Shown here piece after piece: positions 8,734 through 16,491 of a DNA stretch of 46,325 bases (the first letter of the stretch is position 1; the number at the start of each line of letters is the position of its first letter). The notes under the pieces were generated by a model, which worked only from the letters and a program-made list of their open reading frames with translations, was not told the origin of the DNA and searched no databases. The stretch covers positions 1 through 46,325 of the forward strand of contig NZ_SCMX01000055.1 in assembly GCF_005503625.1 (NCBI RefSeq). Reading direction: 5' to 3'. The translations under genes and the position numbers were made by a program. Source of the stretch: Cupriavidus sp. 2SB (GTDB lineage: Bacteria; Pseudomonadota; Gammaproteobacteria; Burkholderiales; Burkholderiaceae).

Positions 8734-8754
8734 CCCAAGCAAACGGGTTGCGCG

Positions 8755-9447
8755 TTACTTCACCATCTGCACGGCCCCATTCACCGACACCTGTACCTGC
8801 GTCTTGCCGCCTTCCACAGGGATCGGTGCGCCGGCGTCGGCGGACATGGCCTTGGCGGCGTACATGCGCGGCATCGGGGGCACCATGCCGCCGCTTTCGT
8901 TGACCGAGACTTCGCGGATGGTGTAGCTGGTATAGCCGAACAGCTTCGCGGTAGCCTGGGCCTTGTCGCGGAATGCGGCCACTGCCTGATCCGTCAGTTT
9001 CTGTTGCGTGGCCAGGCGGGCCTCGCGCGACAGCGAGAAGGCCACGTTCTGCACCTGCATCTGGCTGGCGAGTTCACCGGCGAGCTTCGACACGGCTGCA
9101 AAATCCTTCGACTTCAGGATGACCTCCGAGCGGCCACGCCATGCGCTGATCTTGCCGTTGCGATCGGTGGTGGGGTGAATCGTGAAGCCGCCCGATTGCG
9201 CTTCCACGCCCGACGTGCGCTTGGCCTGGTTCAGCACGGCCTGCGTACGGGTGGACAGTGCGTTTGAAATGGCCGACGGCTCCTGGCCTTCCTGCTCCAC
9301 TGCCAGCGTCAGCTGCACCACGTCAGTCGGCACCTCGGCTACGGCTTCGGCGGACAGTGACAACACGCCCGAGGGCGGCGGCACGGTCTGGGCCGTGGCG
9401 ATGGCGGCGGTGGTGGACAGCAGCGAGGCAAGCAAGAGTTTCTTCAT
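8755..9447 (-). CDS. SIMPL domain (DUF541) periplasmic protein
   Basis: This is a 230-residue secreted protein of the SIMPL/DUF541 family, of which YggE of E. coli is the best known member, linked there to oxidative stress. A signal peptide covers residues 1-19 (ATA cleavage before Gln20). The body begins with GVLSLSAEAVAEVPTDVVQL, typical of the domain. I chose the ATG at 9447 because GGAGAAC lies six bases upstream and the signal peptide starts there; the open frame extends 50 codons further upstream without sense. It lies 190 bases downstream of the EVE gene on the same strand and converges on matB. The biochemical role of the family is unclear. Confidence 0.9.
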   Translation of the reverse strand: MKKLLLASLLSTTAAIATAQTVPPPSGVLSLSAEAVAEVPTDVVQLTLAVEQEGQEPSAISNALSTRTQAVLNQAKRTSGVEAQSGGFTIHPTTDRNGKISAWRGRSEVILKSKDFAAVSKLAGELASQMQVQNVAFSLSREARLATQQKLTDQAVAAFRDKAQATAKLFGYTSYTIREVSVNESGGMVPPMPRMYAAKAMSADAGAPIPVEGGKTQVQVSVNGAVQMVK

Positions 9448-9637
9448 ATTGTTCTCCACATCGAAGTGATGGCCATCTGACGCGCGCCGGGCGGAATTGT
9501 TCCTCACGCGGCACAGTGCGCCAGTTTCACGAGATCGCGCAAGACGCGCATGGGGATGAAACGGGAGAGACGACGGGATGGGGTTAAACGGAGTCAAAAA
9601 AAACGGCGGACGTTCAGGCTCACCCCCGTGCCAACCT

Positions 9638-10111
9638 TCACTTCATCAGCTTGCTGGTGATGTAGCGCCACTCGGCGGGCGTGACCGGCGTGATCGAGAG
9701 TCGGTTGCCGCGGCGGAGCACGACCATGTCGGCCAGCGCGTCATGCTCGCGTAACGCGGGCAGCGGGATCAGCGCGGACTTGCTGACGAACTTCACATCG
9801 ACGAGCGACCAGCGCGGGTCTTCCTTCTTCGATGCCTTGTCGAAATAGTCGCTTTTCGCGTCGAACTGGGTGGGGTCGGGGTAGGGCTGCGAGCAGACTT
9901 CGGCCAGTCCGGCGATGCCCGGCTCGGGGCATGAGGAATGATAGAAGAGCACGCCGTCGCCGATGCGCATCTGGTCGCGCATGAAGTTGCGCGCCTGATA
10001 GTTGCGTACGCCGGTCCAGGGCAGCGTGCCCTTGCTGGCAAGATCGTCGATGCTGGCTTCGTCCGGTTCGGACTTCATGAGCCAGTACTGGCGCGCACGC
10101 GTATCGGACAT
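9638..10111 (-). CDS. EVE domain protein
   Basis: This is a 157-residue single-domain protein of the EVE family (thymocyte nuclear protein 1 type, PUA-like fold). The family start is clear: YWLMKSEPDEASIDDL near residues 9-24, then WTGVRNYQARNFMRDQM and GDGVLFYHSS. EVE domains are thought to bind modified bases in DNA or RNA, so this may be a reader of modified nucleic acid; that is family knowledge, not visible here. The length matches stand-alone bacterial EVE proteins. It lies downstream of the 6S RNA terminator on the same strand, and a short weak hairpin followed by eight Ts on the minus strand (about 9596-9614) may end its transcript. Confidence 0.92.
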   Translation of the reverse strand: MSDTRARQYWLMKSEPDEASIDDLASKGTLPWTGVRNYQARNFMRDQMRIGDGVLFYHSSCPEPGIAGLAEVCSQPYPDPTQFDAKSDYFDKASKKEDPRWSLVDVKFVSKSALIPLPALREHDALADMVVLRRGNRLSITPVTPAEWRYITSKLMK

Positions 10112-10152
10112 GTGAGGAAGATCAGAAGATTAGCTGATCGAAGGCACAAATG

Positions 10153-10183
10153 AAAAAGGCGGTGGTTCGTTGAAACCACCGCC
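10153..10183 (-). terminator. Rho-independent terminator of the 6S RNA transcript
   Basis: GGCGGTGGTT (10158-10167) and AACCACCGCC (10174-10183) form a perfect 10-bp stem with a six-base loop. On the minus strand it is followed directly by five Ts (the A run at 10153-10157). It ends a leftward transcript, which is the 6S RNA. Confidence 0.88.
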
Positions 10184-10184
10184 T

Positions 10185-10335
10185 CTTCATCACTTGAAGG
10201 GGGTCCCCGCCTCGGCCGCTGGATCGGCATCCTGAACCCAAGTGAGGTTCAGAGTGGCTGCGGAAGTCGTATTTCGGGTACATCGGCCACTCAGGGAGTG
10301 TCAGGCAGAACCTGAAACTATGAATGTCGCGACGC
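10185..10335 (-). ncRNA. ssrS: 6S RNA
   Basis: The minus strand here reads like 6S RNA, the regulator that binds sigma70 RNA polymerase in stationary phase. It contains CUCCCUGAGUGGCCGAUGU, close to the CCCCUGAGCCGAU region of the E. coli RNA, then a CUGAACC-UCACUU-GGGUUCAG hairpin and GGAUGCC. A closing stem can be drawn between GGUUCUGCCU at the 5' side and AGGCGGGGACC at the 3' side, leaving a large central bubble. It lies downstream of zapA on the same strand, as ssrS does in E. coli, and ends at a good terminator. The two ends are estimated to within about 20 bases. No covariance model could be run. Confidence 0.75.
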
Positions 10336-10772
10336 GCTCGCCCACACGACATAATCCCGCACCATGCAATGCATATCGGTTCAAGGAGTTTATGACCCTC
10401 ACGAACCAGGCAGGGAAACTGTCAAACGTCTGACTTTGGTTCCTTCACACAGACACATACAACCTTGTGCTGGGGATGTCAGACGTTTGCCGTTTCAATA
10501 GAGATGGGTGGAAACGGCGGCCAGGCACGATAACCCGGCCATTCGGCTGCGTCGGTCGTTTGGGCGCCGCGCAGTGGCTCCACTATACACCGCGCATCTG
10601 CGCATACCAAGTCAGACGTGTTGCACCGTTACATTTTCCATCACGACCATGGCAACACTGTCATGGTTGCATGCGAGGCGCGGCATCCGCTTCACATGCA
10701 CGACATATTGTGGCCACTGCCGCGCAATTCAAGCGCGGTCAGCAGGGTTTTTTGGCACGCTGGCGAATCGCT
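10336..10772. other. Intergenic region between zapA and the 6S RNA
   Basis: These 437 bases hold no gene that I can support. The 6S RNA promoter must lie near 10340-10400, but I cannot pick out matching -35 and -10 boxes with confidence. The region carries a 12-bp inverted repeat at 10423-10490 and a third partial copy of the same word (GTCAGACGT) at 10611-10619. Confidence 0.5.
10423..10490. repeat. Spaced 12-bp inverted repeat upstream of the 6S RNA
   Basis: CAAACGTCTGAC at 10423-10434 is the exact reverse complement of GTCAGACGTTTG at 10479-10490, with 44 bases between them. GTCAGACGT occurs again at 10611-10619. The spacing suits a pair of protein sites better than a hairpin, and the place, about 90-150 bases upstream of the estimated 6S 5' end, is compatible with a regulator site. 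The function is unknown. Confidence 0.5.
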
Positions 10773-11096
10773 CTAGCGCGTGCCTACATGTGCGTACTGG
10801 CGTAGTGCCTCGTCGGCGCGCTCGTTGAGTTCGCGAATGCGCGCACGCACGGCCTCCACGGGAATGGCGCCTTCCTCGTCCTGCTTGTGGCGCATTGCCA
10901 GCAGGTCCGAGGCCAGGCTGATCGCGGCCATCACGGCCACGCGTTCGACGCCCTTGGTGGAGACGGTGCCCTTCAGCTTGTTCATCTTGTCGTCGACCAG
11001 TGCCACGGCTTCGAGCAGCGCGGCCTCGTTGTCGGGCGCGATGGCGAAGCGATAAGGCTGGCCGGCGATGTTCACTTCCACTTGCTTGTTGCTCAT
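10773..11096 (-). CDS. zapA: Cell division protein ZapA
   Basis: This 107-residue protein bundles FtsZ filaments at the division ring. The N-terminus reads MSNKQVEVNIAGQPYRFAI, followed by EAALLEAVALVDDKMNKLK and a long helix, as in the ZapA family, which forms coiled-coil tetramers. The length is usual for the family. Its start overlaps the stop of the upstream ZapB-like gene by four bases (ATGA type), so the two are co-translated. The 6S RNA gene lies downstream on the same strand, matching the zapA-ssrS arrangement of E. coli. Confidence 0.93.
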   Translation of the reverse strand: MSNKQVEVNIAGQPYRFAIAPDNEAALLEAVALVDDKMNKLKGTVSTKGVERVAVMAAISLASDLLAMRHKQDEEGAIPVEAVRARIRELNERADEALRQYAHVGTR

Positions 11097-11416
11097 GCGT
11101 GTTCTCCGGGGGCTTGCTGCGAGCCTTCCGATGCGGCGCGCGGAGCGCCTTCGCCGAGGAGGTCGAGCTGGCGCGCATCGCTGGCCGTGGGCAGCTTGTC
11201 GAGGATCGACTGGATGCGCAGTTGCGCTTCCTCGATCTTGATGTTGAGCAGTTCGCGGTCGGCCGCCATGGCTTCACGGTCCGCGCGCAACTGGTTCGCC
11301 TCGGACTGCAGGCGGTCGATTTCCGCACGCAGCCGCTGGTTTTCCGCCGCCAGGGTGTCGGCGTGATGCAGCACGCGTCCGATCTTGGCGGCCAGTTGTT
11401 CGAGTTCGTTGAGCAT
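11093..11416 (-). CDS. Coiled-coil protein, ZapB-like
   Basis: This is a small acidic 107-residue protein made almost entirely of a coiled coil from about residue 2 to 75, with heptad leucines and many Glu/Arg/Gln residues. A disordered Ala/Gly/Ser-rich tail of about 30 residues follows. It precedes zapA with a four-base overlap. A coiled-coil gene in this place is common in Burkholderiales and is usually taken to be a divisome partner of ZapA, comparable to ZapB (which lacks the tail). Coiled coils are hard to assign by sequence alone, so the ZapB role is inferred mainly from position. Confidence 0.8.
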   Translation of the reverse strand: MLNELEQLAAKIGRVLHHADTLAAENQRLRAEIDRLQSEANQLRADREAMAADRELLNIKIEEAQLRIQSILDKLPTASDARQLDLLGEGAPRAASEGSQQAPGEHA

Positions 11417-11644
11417 AGTGCCTGTCGTGTCCGGTAGGAGTAGTGGTCAGGTTTCGGGATTCTAGCCGATGCACGCGCGAGGTTTACCGCCAACGCGCCC
11501 GATGAGACTGGGGTGCCGCACGGAAGTTGCGTCGAAGGGTGCCAGATCGCGGCAATTCGGCGCATTTCGGCATGTCATCCACGGTTAACGGCAGCTTGAC
11601 GTATCGCATTGACGCAAAACTTGAAACTCCCTACACTCGCGCAC
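11417..11644. other. Divergent spacer between the ZapB-like gene and the B12 riboswitch
   Basis: No gene is seen here. The right end holds the promoter of the cobalamin operon. TTGACG occurs twice in tandem, at 11596-11601 and 11609-11614; the second is the better -35 box. Confidence 0.5.
11609..11637 (+). promoter_or_regulatory. Sigma70 promoter of the btuB-cobC operon
   Basis: TTGACG (11609-11614) and TACACT (11632-11637) are separated by exactly 17 bases, a strong sigma70 match. The expected start near 11644 falls at the first bases of the riboswitch aptamer. Confidence 0.75.
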
Positions 11645-11890
11645 GTTCCAGGTGCTCGCGGCACCCGCACACGTCGGGGCTGCAGTTCAACGGGAAACAG
11701 GGAGCAGGGAGGGGACGCCATGTCGCCGCCGGCCAACCTGTGCTGCCCCCGCAACGGTAAGCGACCGCGAACGCGCTGTCTCATGTTTCAATCCAGCGTC
11801 CTTCGCAGGGTTGGCCTAGCGCCACTGACCGGTTCCGGTCGGGAAGGCGGCCAGCCTGATGTCGTCAGCCCGGATACCGGCCTGTAGAAC
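11645..11890 (+). promoter_or_regulatory. Cobalamin (B12) riboswitch
   Basis: This leader carries the conserved blocks of the adenosylcobalamin aptamer in order: an AGGTGC segment at 11650, CGGGAAACAGGGA at about 11691, the B12 box GCTGCCCCCGCAACGGTA at 11742-11759, GCCACTG at 11821, GGGAAGGCGGCCAG at about 11840, and GTCAGCCCGGATACCGGCC at 11864-11882. It lies directly between a good promoter and btuB, so B12 would lower expression of the whole uptake and assembly operon. The switching part (11890-11976) shows short GC hairpins such as GGGCG-TC-CGCCC but no T-run. Translational control or a Rho-type mechanism is therefore more likely than a simple terminator; that part is inference. Confidence 0.95.
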
Positions 11891-11976
11891 GCGGGCGTCC
11901 GCCCCTAACGCGGCACGCCTCATCGCCATAGGGTCCGCGGGGGAACGGATCCGGCCGTTCTCTTCCATCCTGACTC

Positions 11977-13917
11977 ATGCGTTTCACGCCATCCAGGTCG
12001 ACCGTTGCGGCAAAGCCGTCGGTTCGCCCTTGCGCGCCTGCCATCCTGGCAGCCGTTGCCGTTGTTTCCACTTCGTCCCTGCCGGCCTTTGCGCAGTCCG
12101 CTGCCGAAGCCGCGACCCAGACGTCGCCGCAGTCCTTCGCGCCCGTCGTCGTTACTGCCTCGCGCACCGCGCAGAGTGTGACCGAGGCGTTGCCGCATAC
12201 CACCGTAGTCACCCACGACGATATCGTCAACTCCCAAGCACCTGATTTGCGCTCGCTGCTGCGCGGGCAGGCAGGCATCGAATTTGCCGCCAATGGCGGC
12301 ATGGGGGCCAACACCACGCTGTTCATGCGCGGTGCAAACTCGAATCAGGTGCTGATCCTGATCGATGGCGTGCGGATTGCAGGCGTGAGCGGCGGTACCG
12401 CGCAACTGGCGAACATCCTGCCCGACCAGATCGAGCGGATCGAGGTGGTGCGCGGCAATGTGTCGGCGCTGTATGGCTCGGACGCGATCGGCGGCGTGGT
12501 GCAGATCTTCACCAAGAACGGGGTCGGTCAGCCGCCGGCCGCCAATGCGCAGGTGGAGTACGGCAGCAACAACACGCGGCAGGGCACGGTGGGCTACGGC
12601 GGCCAGGTGGGCGACACATCGTTCAACGTAACCGGCTCGATCTTCAAGACCGACGGGTTCTCGTCGGTCAACTACCAGCAATGGGCAGCCGCCAATCCTG
12701 CAGCCGTGCGTCGCGGCACGGGTCCGAACCCGGGCGACAACCCGTACGAGAACAAGAGCGTCTCGGGGCAGGTGCGCCACAAGTTCACGCAGGACTGGGA
12801 TGCCGGCTTCGCGGCGTACTACTCGAACAGCCAGCTTTCGTACGACAGTCTCAGCGGAAAGCCCACCGACGACTATCGGATGGACAGCGAGTTGTACACG
12901 CTGTCGGCATTCGTCAATGGCAAGGTGACGCGCGACTGGACCACGCACTTCAAGATTGCGCAGAGCGAGGACCGCGCGGAGACCACGAAGAACAGCCTGT
13001 TCGATAGCCTGTTCAGCACCCGCTCGCGCCAGTTCAACTGGCAGAACGAGTACGCGCTGACGGCAGATCACAAGCTGTTGTTCGGCACCGATTGGTTGCA
13101 GCAGGAACTCGCATCGAGTTCGTACAGCGCACCCACGCGTAACGTGTTCTCGGTCTACGGTGGCTACGAAGGCCGCATCGGCCGGCACCAGTTGCAACTG
13201 AACGCGCGCAACGACCACTATTCCGATTTCGGCAACCAGGGCAGCTTCTTCGCGGGCTACGGCTTCAATGTGACCGAGCAGGTCAAGCTGATTGCCAACC
13301 TGAGCAACGCTTTCCGCGCGCCGACGTTCAACGAGCTGTATTACCCGGGCTACGGCCAGCCGAACCTGCAACCCGAGCGCGCCAAGTCGGCAGAGGTGGG
13401 CGTGCAGGTGGATACGGTGAGCGCCGGCCTGCTGCGCGTGACCGCCTTCGAGACGCGCTACAACGACCTGATCGTCTCCACGCTGCAACCGGGCGGCCTG
13501 TATCTGGCGCAGAACGTGGCCAAGGCCAAGGTGCAGGGGATCGAGGCGTCGTGGCGCGCCACGGTCTTCGGCACGGATCTCGGCGCCAGCGTGACGTTCC
13601 AGAATCCGGTCGACGAGACCAACAACACGCAGTTGATCCGTCGTGCACGACGCCATGCATCGTTCGATGTGGGCCGCAATATTGGCAGCTGGCGTTTTGG
13701 TGGCGAGTGGCTGGTGTCGTCGGAGCGGCTCGACAATGGCTCGCGCACGCTGGGCGGATACGGTATCGTCAACCTCAATGCCCGCTACAACATCGACAAG
13801 CAATGGTTCGTTGCCGCCCGTGTGGAAAACCTGTTCGACAAGCAGTACATGCTCGCCTTCCCGTACAACACGCAGGGCCGGGCGGGGTTTGTCACGCTGG
13901 GATGGCGGCAGAAGTAA
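11977..13917 (+). CDS. btuB: TonB-dependent vitamin B12 receptor BtuB
   Basis: This 646-residue outer-membrane channel takes up cobalamins and cobinamides using TonB energy. A signal peptide runs to about residue 39 (AFA cleavage). The TonB box is in APVVVTASR near 55-63. The plug domain follows, with LRSLLRGQAGIEF, FMRGANSNQVLILIDGVRI and RIEVVRGNVSALYGSDAIGG (about 92-170), and then the beta-barrel. The extreme C-terminus reads GFVTLGWRQK and lacks the usual final Phe, a small oddity. No classic ribosome site precedes the ATG, which fits a riboswitch that controls translation. It is the first gene of the operon and overlies a large antisense open frame that is an artefact of high GC. Confidence 0.95.
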   Translation: MRFTPSRSTVAAKPSVRPCAPAILAAVAVVSTSSLPAFAQSAAEAATQTSPQSFAPVVVTASRTAQSVTEALPHTTVVTHDDIVNSQAPDLRSLLRGQAGIEFAANGGMGANTTLFMRGANSNQVLILIDGVRIAGVSGGTAQLANILPDQIERIEVVRGNVSALYGSDAIGGVVQIFTKNGVGQPPAANAQVEYGSNNTRQGTVGYGGQVGDTSFNVTGSIFKTDGFSSVNYQQWAAANPAAVRRGTGPNPGDNPYENKSVSGQVRHKFTQDWDAGFAAYYSNSQLSYDSLSGKPTDDYRMDSELYTLSAFVNGKVTRDWTTHFKIAQSEDRAETTKNSLFDSLFSTRSRQFNWQNEYALTADHKLLFGTDWLQQELASSSYSAPTRNVFSVYGGYEGRIGRHQLQLNARNDHYSDFGNQGSFFAGYGFNVTEQVKLIANLSNAFRAPTFNELYYPGYGQPNLQPERAKSAEVGVQVDTVSAGLLRVTAFETRYNDLIVSTLQPGGLYLAQNVAKAKVQGIEASWRATVFGTDLGASVTFQNPVDETNNTQLIRRARRHASFDVGRNIGSWRFGGEWLVSSERLDNGSRTLGGYGIVNLNARYNIDKQWFVAARVENLFDKQYMLAFPYNTQGRAGFVTLGWRQK

Positions 13918-13920
13918 GCC

Positions 13921-14928
13921 ATGTCTGAGTTGCGGCGCGCACTGACCGTTTGGGGCGTCCTGGCCTTGGCCGGGGCGGCCGTGTTTGCGCTGTCGCTGGC
14001 CGTGGGCAGCGTGACGCTCGATAGCACGCAGCTATGGCAGGCGCTGACCGGCGCCGATACCGGCACGGCTGGCGCCATCGTGCGCGAGTTGCGTCTGCCG
14101 CGCGCCGCCGCCGCGTTTGCCTGCGGCGGCCTGCTGGCGCTTTCCGGCGCGCTGATGCAGGTGCTACTGCGCAACCCGCTGGCCGAGCCTTACGTGCTGG
14201 GTGTCTCGGGGGGCGCGTCTACTGGCGCGCTGCTGGCCATGCTGCTGACGCTGCCCTTGTGGACGGTGCAGGCCGGCGCTGCAGGCGGTGCGCTGCTGTC
14301 CATGCTGCTCGTGGCCACGCTGGCGCGCCGTGACCTGCTGCATCCGCAAGTGCAGGGCGGCCATCACGAAGCCGGTGCGCGTCTGCTGCTGACCGGGGTC
14401 ATCCTGGCGGCTGGCTGGGGTGCGCTGATCACGCTGATCCTGGCCGTCGCGCCCGAGTCGCGATTGCGCGGGATGCTGTTCTGGCTGACCGGCGATCTGG
14501 GTGGTACATCGAGCTACGGCTGGGCACTGGGCATGCTGGTGGTGGCAATGGCGCTGACCTTGCCGATGGCGCGCGCGCTGAACGTGATGCTGCTTGGCGA
14601 GACCGTGGCGCAGTCGCTCGGTGTGCGCGTGGGACGCGTGCGGCTGGCCACCTTCCTGATTGCATCGTTCTCGATTGCGGCGGCGATCACCACGGCGGGA
14701 TCGATCGGCTTTGTCGGCCTCGTGGTGCCGCACATGGTGCGTCTGGCCTGGGGCAACGATCAGCGCATGCTGTTGCCGGCTGCCGTGCTGCTGGGCGGCA
14801 TGCTGCTGATGGCAGCGGACCTGATCGCGCGCACGGTCATCGCGCCTGCGCAGTTGCCGGTGGGCGTCATCACGGCGCTGCTCGGTGTGCCAACCTTCCT
14901 CTACTTGCTGTTGCGGAGGCCGCGATGA
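13921..14928 (+). CDS. btuC: B12 ABC transporter permease (FecCD/BtuC family)
   Basis: This is a 335-residue inner-membrane permease of the FecCD family, which forms a dimer with about ten helices per subunit. Family signatures are RELRLPRAAAAFACGGLLALSGA near 57-79, the NPLAEPYVLGVSGGASTGA stretch, and GFVGLVVPHMVRL near 261-273, which contacts the ATPase. It starts three bases after the btuB stop and overlaps the ATPase gene by four bases. The family also covers iron-siderophore permeases; the riboswitch and the BtuB neighbour point to B12. It would work with BtuD next door and with BtuF, encoded by the facing operon. Confidence 0.92.
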   Translation: MSELRRALTVWGVLALAGAAVFALSLAVGSVTLDSTQLWQALTGADTGTAGAIVRELRLPRAAAAFACGGLLALSGALMQVLLRNPLAEPYVLGVSGGASTGALLAMLLTLPLWTVQAGAAGGALLSMLLVATLARRDLLHPQVQGGHHEAGARLLLTGVILAAGWGALITLILAVAPESRLRGMLFWLTGDLGGTSSYGWALGMLVVAMALTLPMARALNVMLLGETVAQSLGVRVGRVRLATFLIASFSIAAAITTAGSIGFVGLVVPHMVRLAWGNDQRMLLPAAVLLGGMLLMAADLIARTVIAPAQLPVGVITALLGVPTFLYLLLRRPR

Positions 14929-15734
14929 ACCCATGGCATGAGCCACTCGCCGCATGTCCGCAACTTGCATTGCGCGATGTGAGCCTGCGCGCGGGAAGCC
15001 GCGTACTGATGCAACGGCTCTCGATGTCGATTGGCGCGGGGCAACTGTGGTGCATCGTCGGTCCCAATGGCGTTGGCAAATCCACGCTGATGGGTGTGCT
15101 GGCGGGCCTGCGCGCGCCCGATGGTGGTGCGGTCGAGGTGGATGGTGTCGCGGCCACGCATGTGCCGCCTGCCACGCTGGCGCGGCAGCGCGCGTATCTG
15201 CCGCAGGCCGTGCATGACACGTTCCCGATGAGGGTCGAGGATGCCGTGCGCATCGGTCGTCATCCGCATTTGAGCGGCTGGGGTTGGGGCCGCCGCGACG
15301 ACGACAGCGTGGTGCGCGACCTCATGACCGCGCTCGATCTCGACGCATTGCGTGGTCGCGATGTGCTGACCCTGTCGGGCGGCGAGCGGCAGCGCGTGTC
15401 GTTGGCCGCTGCACTGGCGCAGCAGGCGCCGCTGCTGATGCTCGACGAGCCGGTGGCGCATCTGGACCTGCGCCACCAGATCCAGGTGCTGGAACTGCTT
15501 CAGCGTCTGACGCGCGCGGGTCGGCATGCCGTCGTGGTCATCGTGCACGATCTCACCTTGGCGCAGCGCTATGCGAGTCATGCGCTGCTGATGTCCGAGG
15601 ACGGACAGGCGCTACATGGCCCGGCCTCCGACGTCCTGACTCCCGCGCAGTGCTCCCGTGCACTGCGCACCCCGATTATCCGAATCAGCGATGGCACGCA
15701 CGCCGCGCTGATTCCAGATGGAAATCCGCAATGA
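14925..15734 (+). CDS. btuD: B12 ABC transporter ATP-binding protein
   Basis: This 269-residue ABC ATPase powers import of cobalamin across the inner membrane. The Walker A GPNGVGKST is at 46-54, a Q-loop at about 94 (YLPQAVHD), the signature LSGGERQRV at 150-158, the Walker B LLMLDEP at 170-176, and the switch His at 208. It overlaps btuC (ATGA, 14925-14928) and cobO (ATGA, 15731-15734), so this part of the operon is tightly coupled. The family resembles siderophore ATPases; B12 is assigned from context. Confidence 0.92.
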   Translation: MNPWHEPLAACPQLALRDVSLRAGSRVLMQRLSMSIGAGQLWCIVGPNGVGKSTLMGVLAGLRAPDGGAVEVDGVAATHVPPATLARQRAYLPQAVHDTFPMRVEDAVRIGRHPHLSGWGWGRRDDDSVVRDLMTALDLDALRGRDVLTLSGGERQRVSLAAALAQQAPLLMLDEPVAHLDLRHQIQVLELLQRLTRAGRHAVVVIVHDLTLAQRYASHALLMSEDGQALHGPASDVLTPAQCSRALRTPIIRISDGTHAALIPDGNPQ

Positions 15735-16360
15735 GCGATATCGAAAACAACAATGCCGACGATGGACGCGACGAGCGTCACAAGGCGCGCATGGTGCGCA
15801 AGAAAGAAGTGGTCGACGCGAAGATCGCTTCGGCACAGGCCGAGCGCGGCGTGATGGTGATTACCACCGGCAACGGCAAGGGCAAGTCGAGTTCGGGCTT
15901 CGGCATGGTGGTGCGCGCAATGGGCCACGGCATGCAGACCGGCGTGGTCCAGTTCATCAAGGGCGCGATCCCGAGTGGCGAGGAAATGTTCCTGCGCCGC
16001 TTTCCTGAGCAATGCGAGTTCCACGTGATGGGCGAGGGCTACACCTGGGAAACGCAGGATCGTGCCCGCGATGTCGCCAAGGCCGAGGCCGCGTGGGAAG
16101 TGGCGCGCCGCATGCTGCGCGATCCGGCCATCGGCCTTGTGCTGTTCGATGAACTGAATATCGCGCTGAAGCTGCACTATCTCGATGTGGAAACCGTGAT
16201 CGCCGATCTGCGCGCGCGTCCGCCGATGCAGCATGTGGTGATCACAGGCCGTGGCGCGCCGCCCGCGCTGATCGAGGCGGCGGATACGGTGACGGACATG
16301 ACCCCGGTGAAGCATGCGTTCCAGCAAGGGATCAAGGCCCAACGCGGCGTGGAAATGTAG
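15731..16360 (+). CDS. cobO: Corrinoid adenosyltransferase CobO
   Basis: This 209-residue enzyme transfers the 5'-deoxyadenosyl group of ATP to the cobalt of reduced corrinoids, making adenosyl forms (CobO/BtuR/CobA class). The P-loop TGNGKGKSSSGFG lies at 46-58, followed by VVQFIKGA and the FDELNIALKL motif. The N-terminal 40 residues are polar and charged, as usual for the family. I start it at the ATG overlapping the BtuD stop; the longer open frame upstream is out-of-frame sequence inside btuD. In a salvage setting it would adenosylate imported cobinamide or cobyric acid before nucleotide-loop assembly. Confidence 0.95.
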   Translation: MSDIENNNADDGRDERHKARMVRKKEVVDAKIASAQAERGVMVITTGNGKGKSSSGFGMVVRAMGHGMQTGVVQFIKGAIPSGEEMFLRRFPEQCEFHVMGEGYTWETQDRARDVAKAEAAWEVARRMLRDPAIGLVLFDELNIALKLHYLDVETVIADLRARPPMQHVVITGRGAPPALIEAADTVTDMTPVKHAFQQGIKAQRGVEM

Positions 16361-16369
16361 GAAAACGCC

Positions 16370-16486
16370 ATGAAGCCGACTCTGGCGTCGTTGCGCGGCC
16401 TTGTCGTACCTGTTGTACTGCCTGCGGCCGCGCGCCTGGCCAGAACCGCTGCGCTTCGCCTTCCTGGCGTTTTCCAAAAGATTTGA
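16370..16486 (+). CDS. Possible 38-residue small protein between cobO and cobT
   Basis: An ATG at 16370, nine bases after the cobO stop, opens a 38-codon frame ending in TGA at 16484-16486, only five bases before the cobT ATG. AGGAAAA lies about six bases before its start, a better ribosome site than that of cobT. The peptide is basic and hydrophobic, beginning MKPTLASLRG and ending GVFQKI, with about six Arg/Lys and many Ala, Leu and Val residues, so it could be an amphipathic helix. It could be a real small protein, a coupling ORF that delivers ribosomes to cobT, or chance. I know of no family. Confidence 0.35.
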   Translation: MKPTLASLRGLVVPVVLPAAARLARTAALRLPGVFQKI

Positions 16487-16491
16487 AACAT

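Noticed and set aside
11920..13803. A 627-codon open frame antisense to btuB
   Set aside because: btuB has a signal peptide, TonB box and plug domain. The antisense frame has no family features and also runs through the riboswitch platform.
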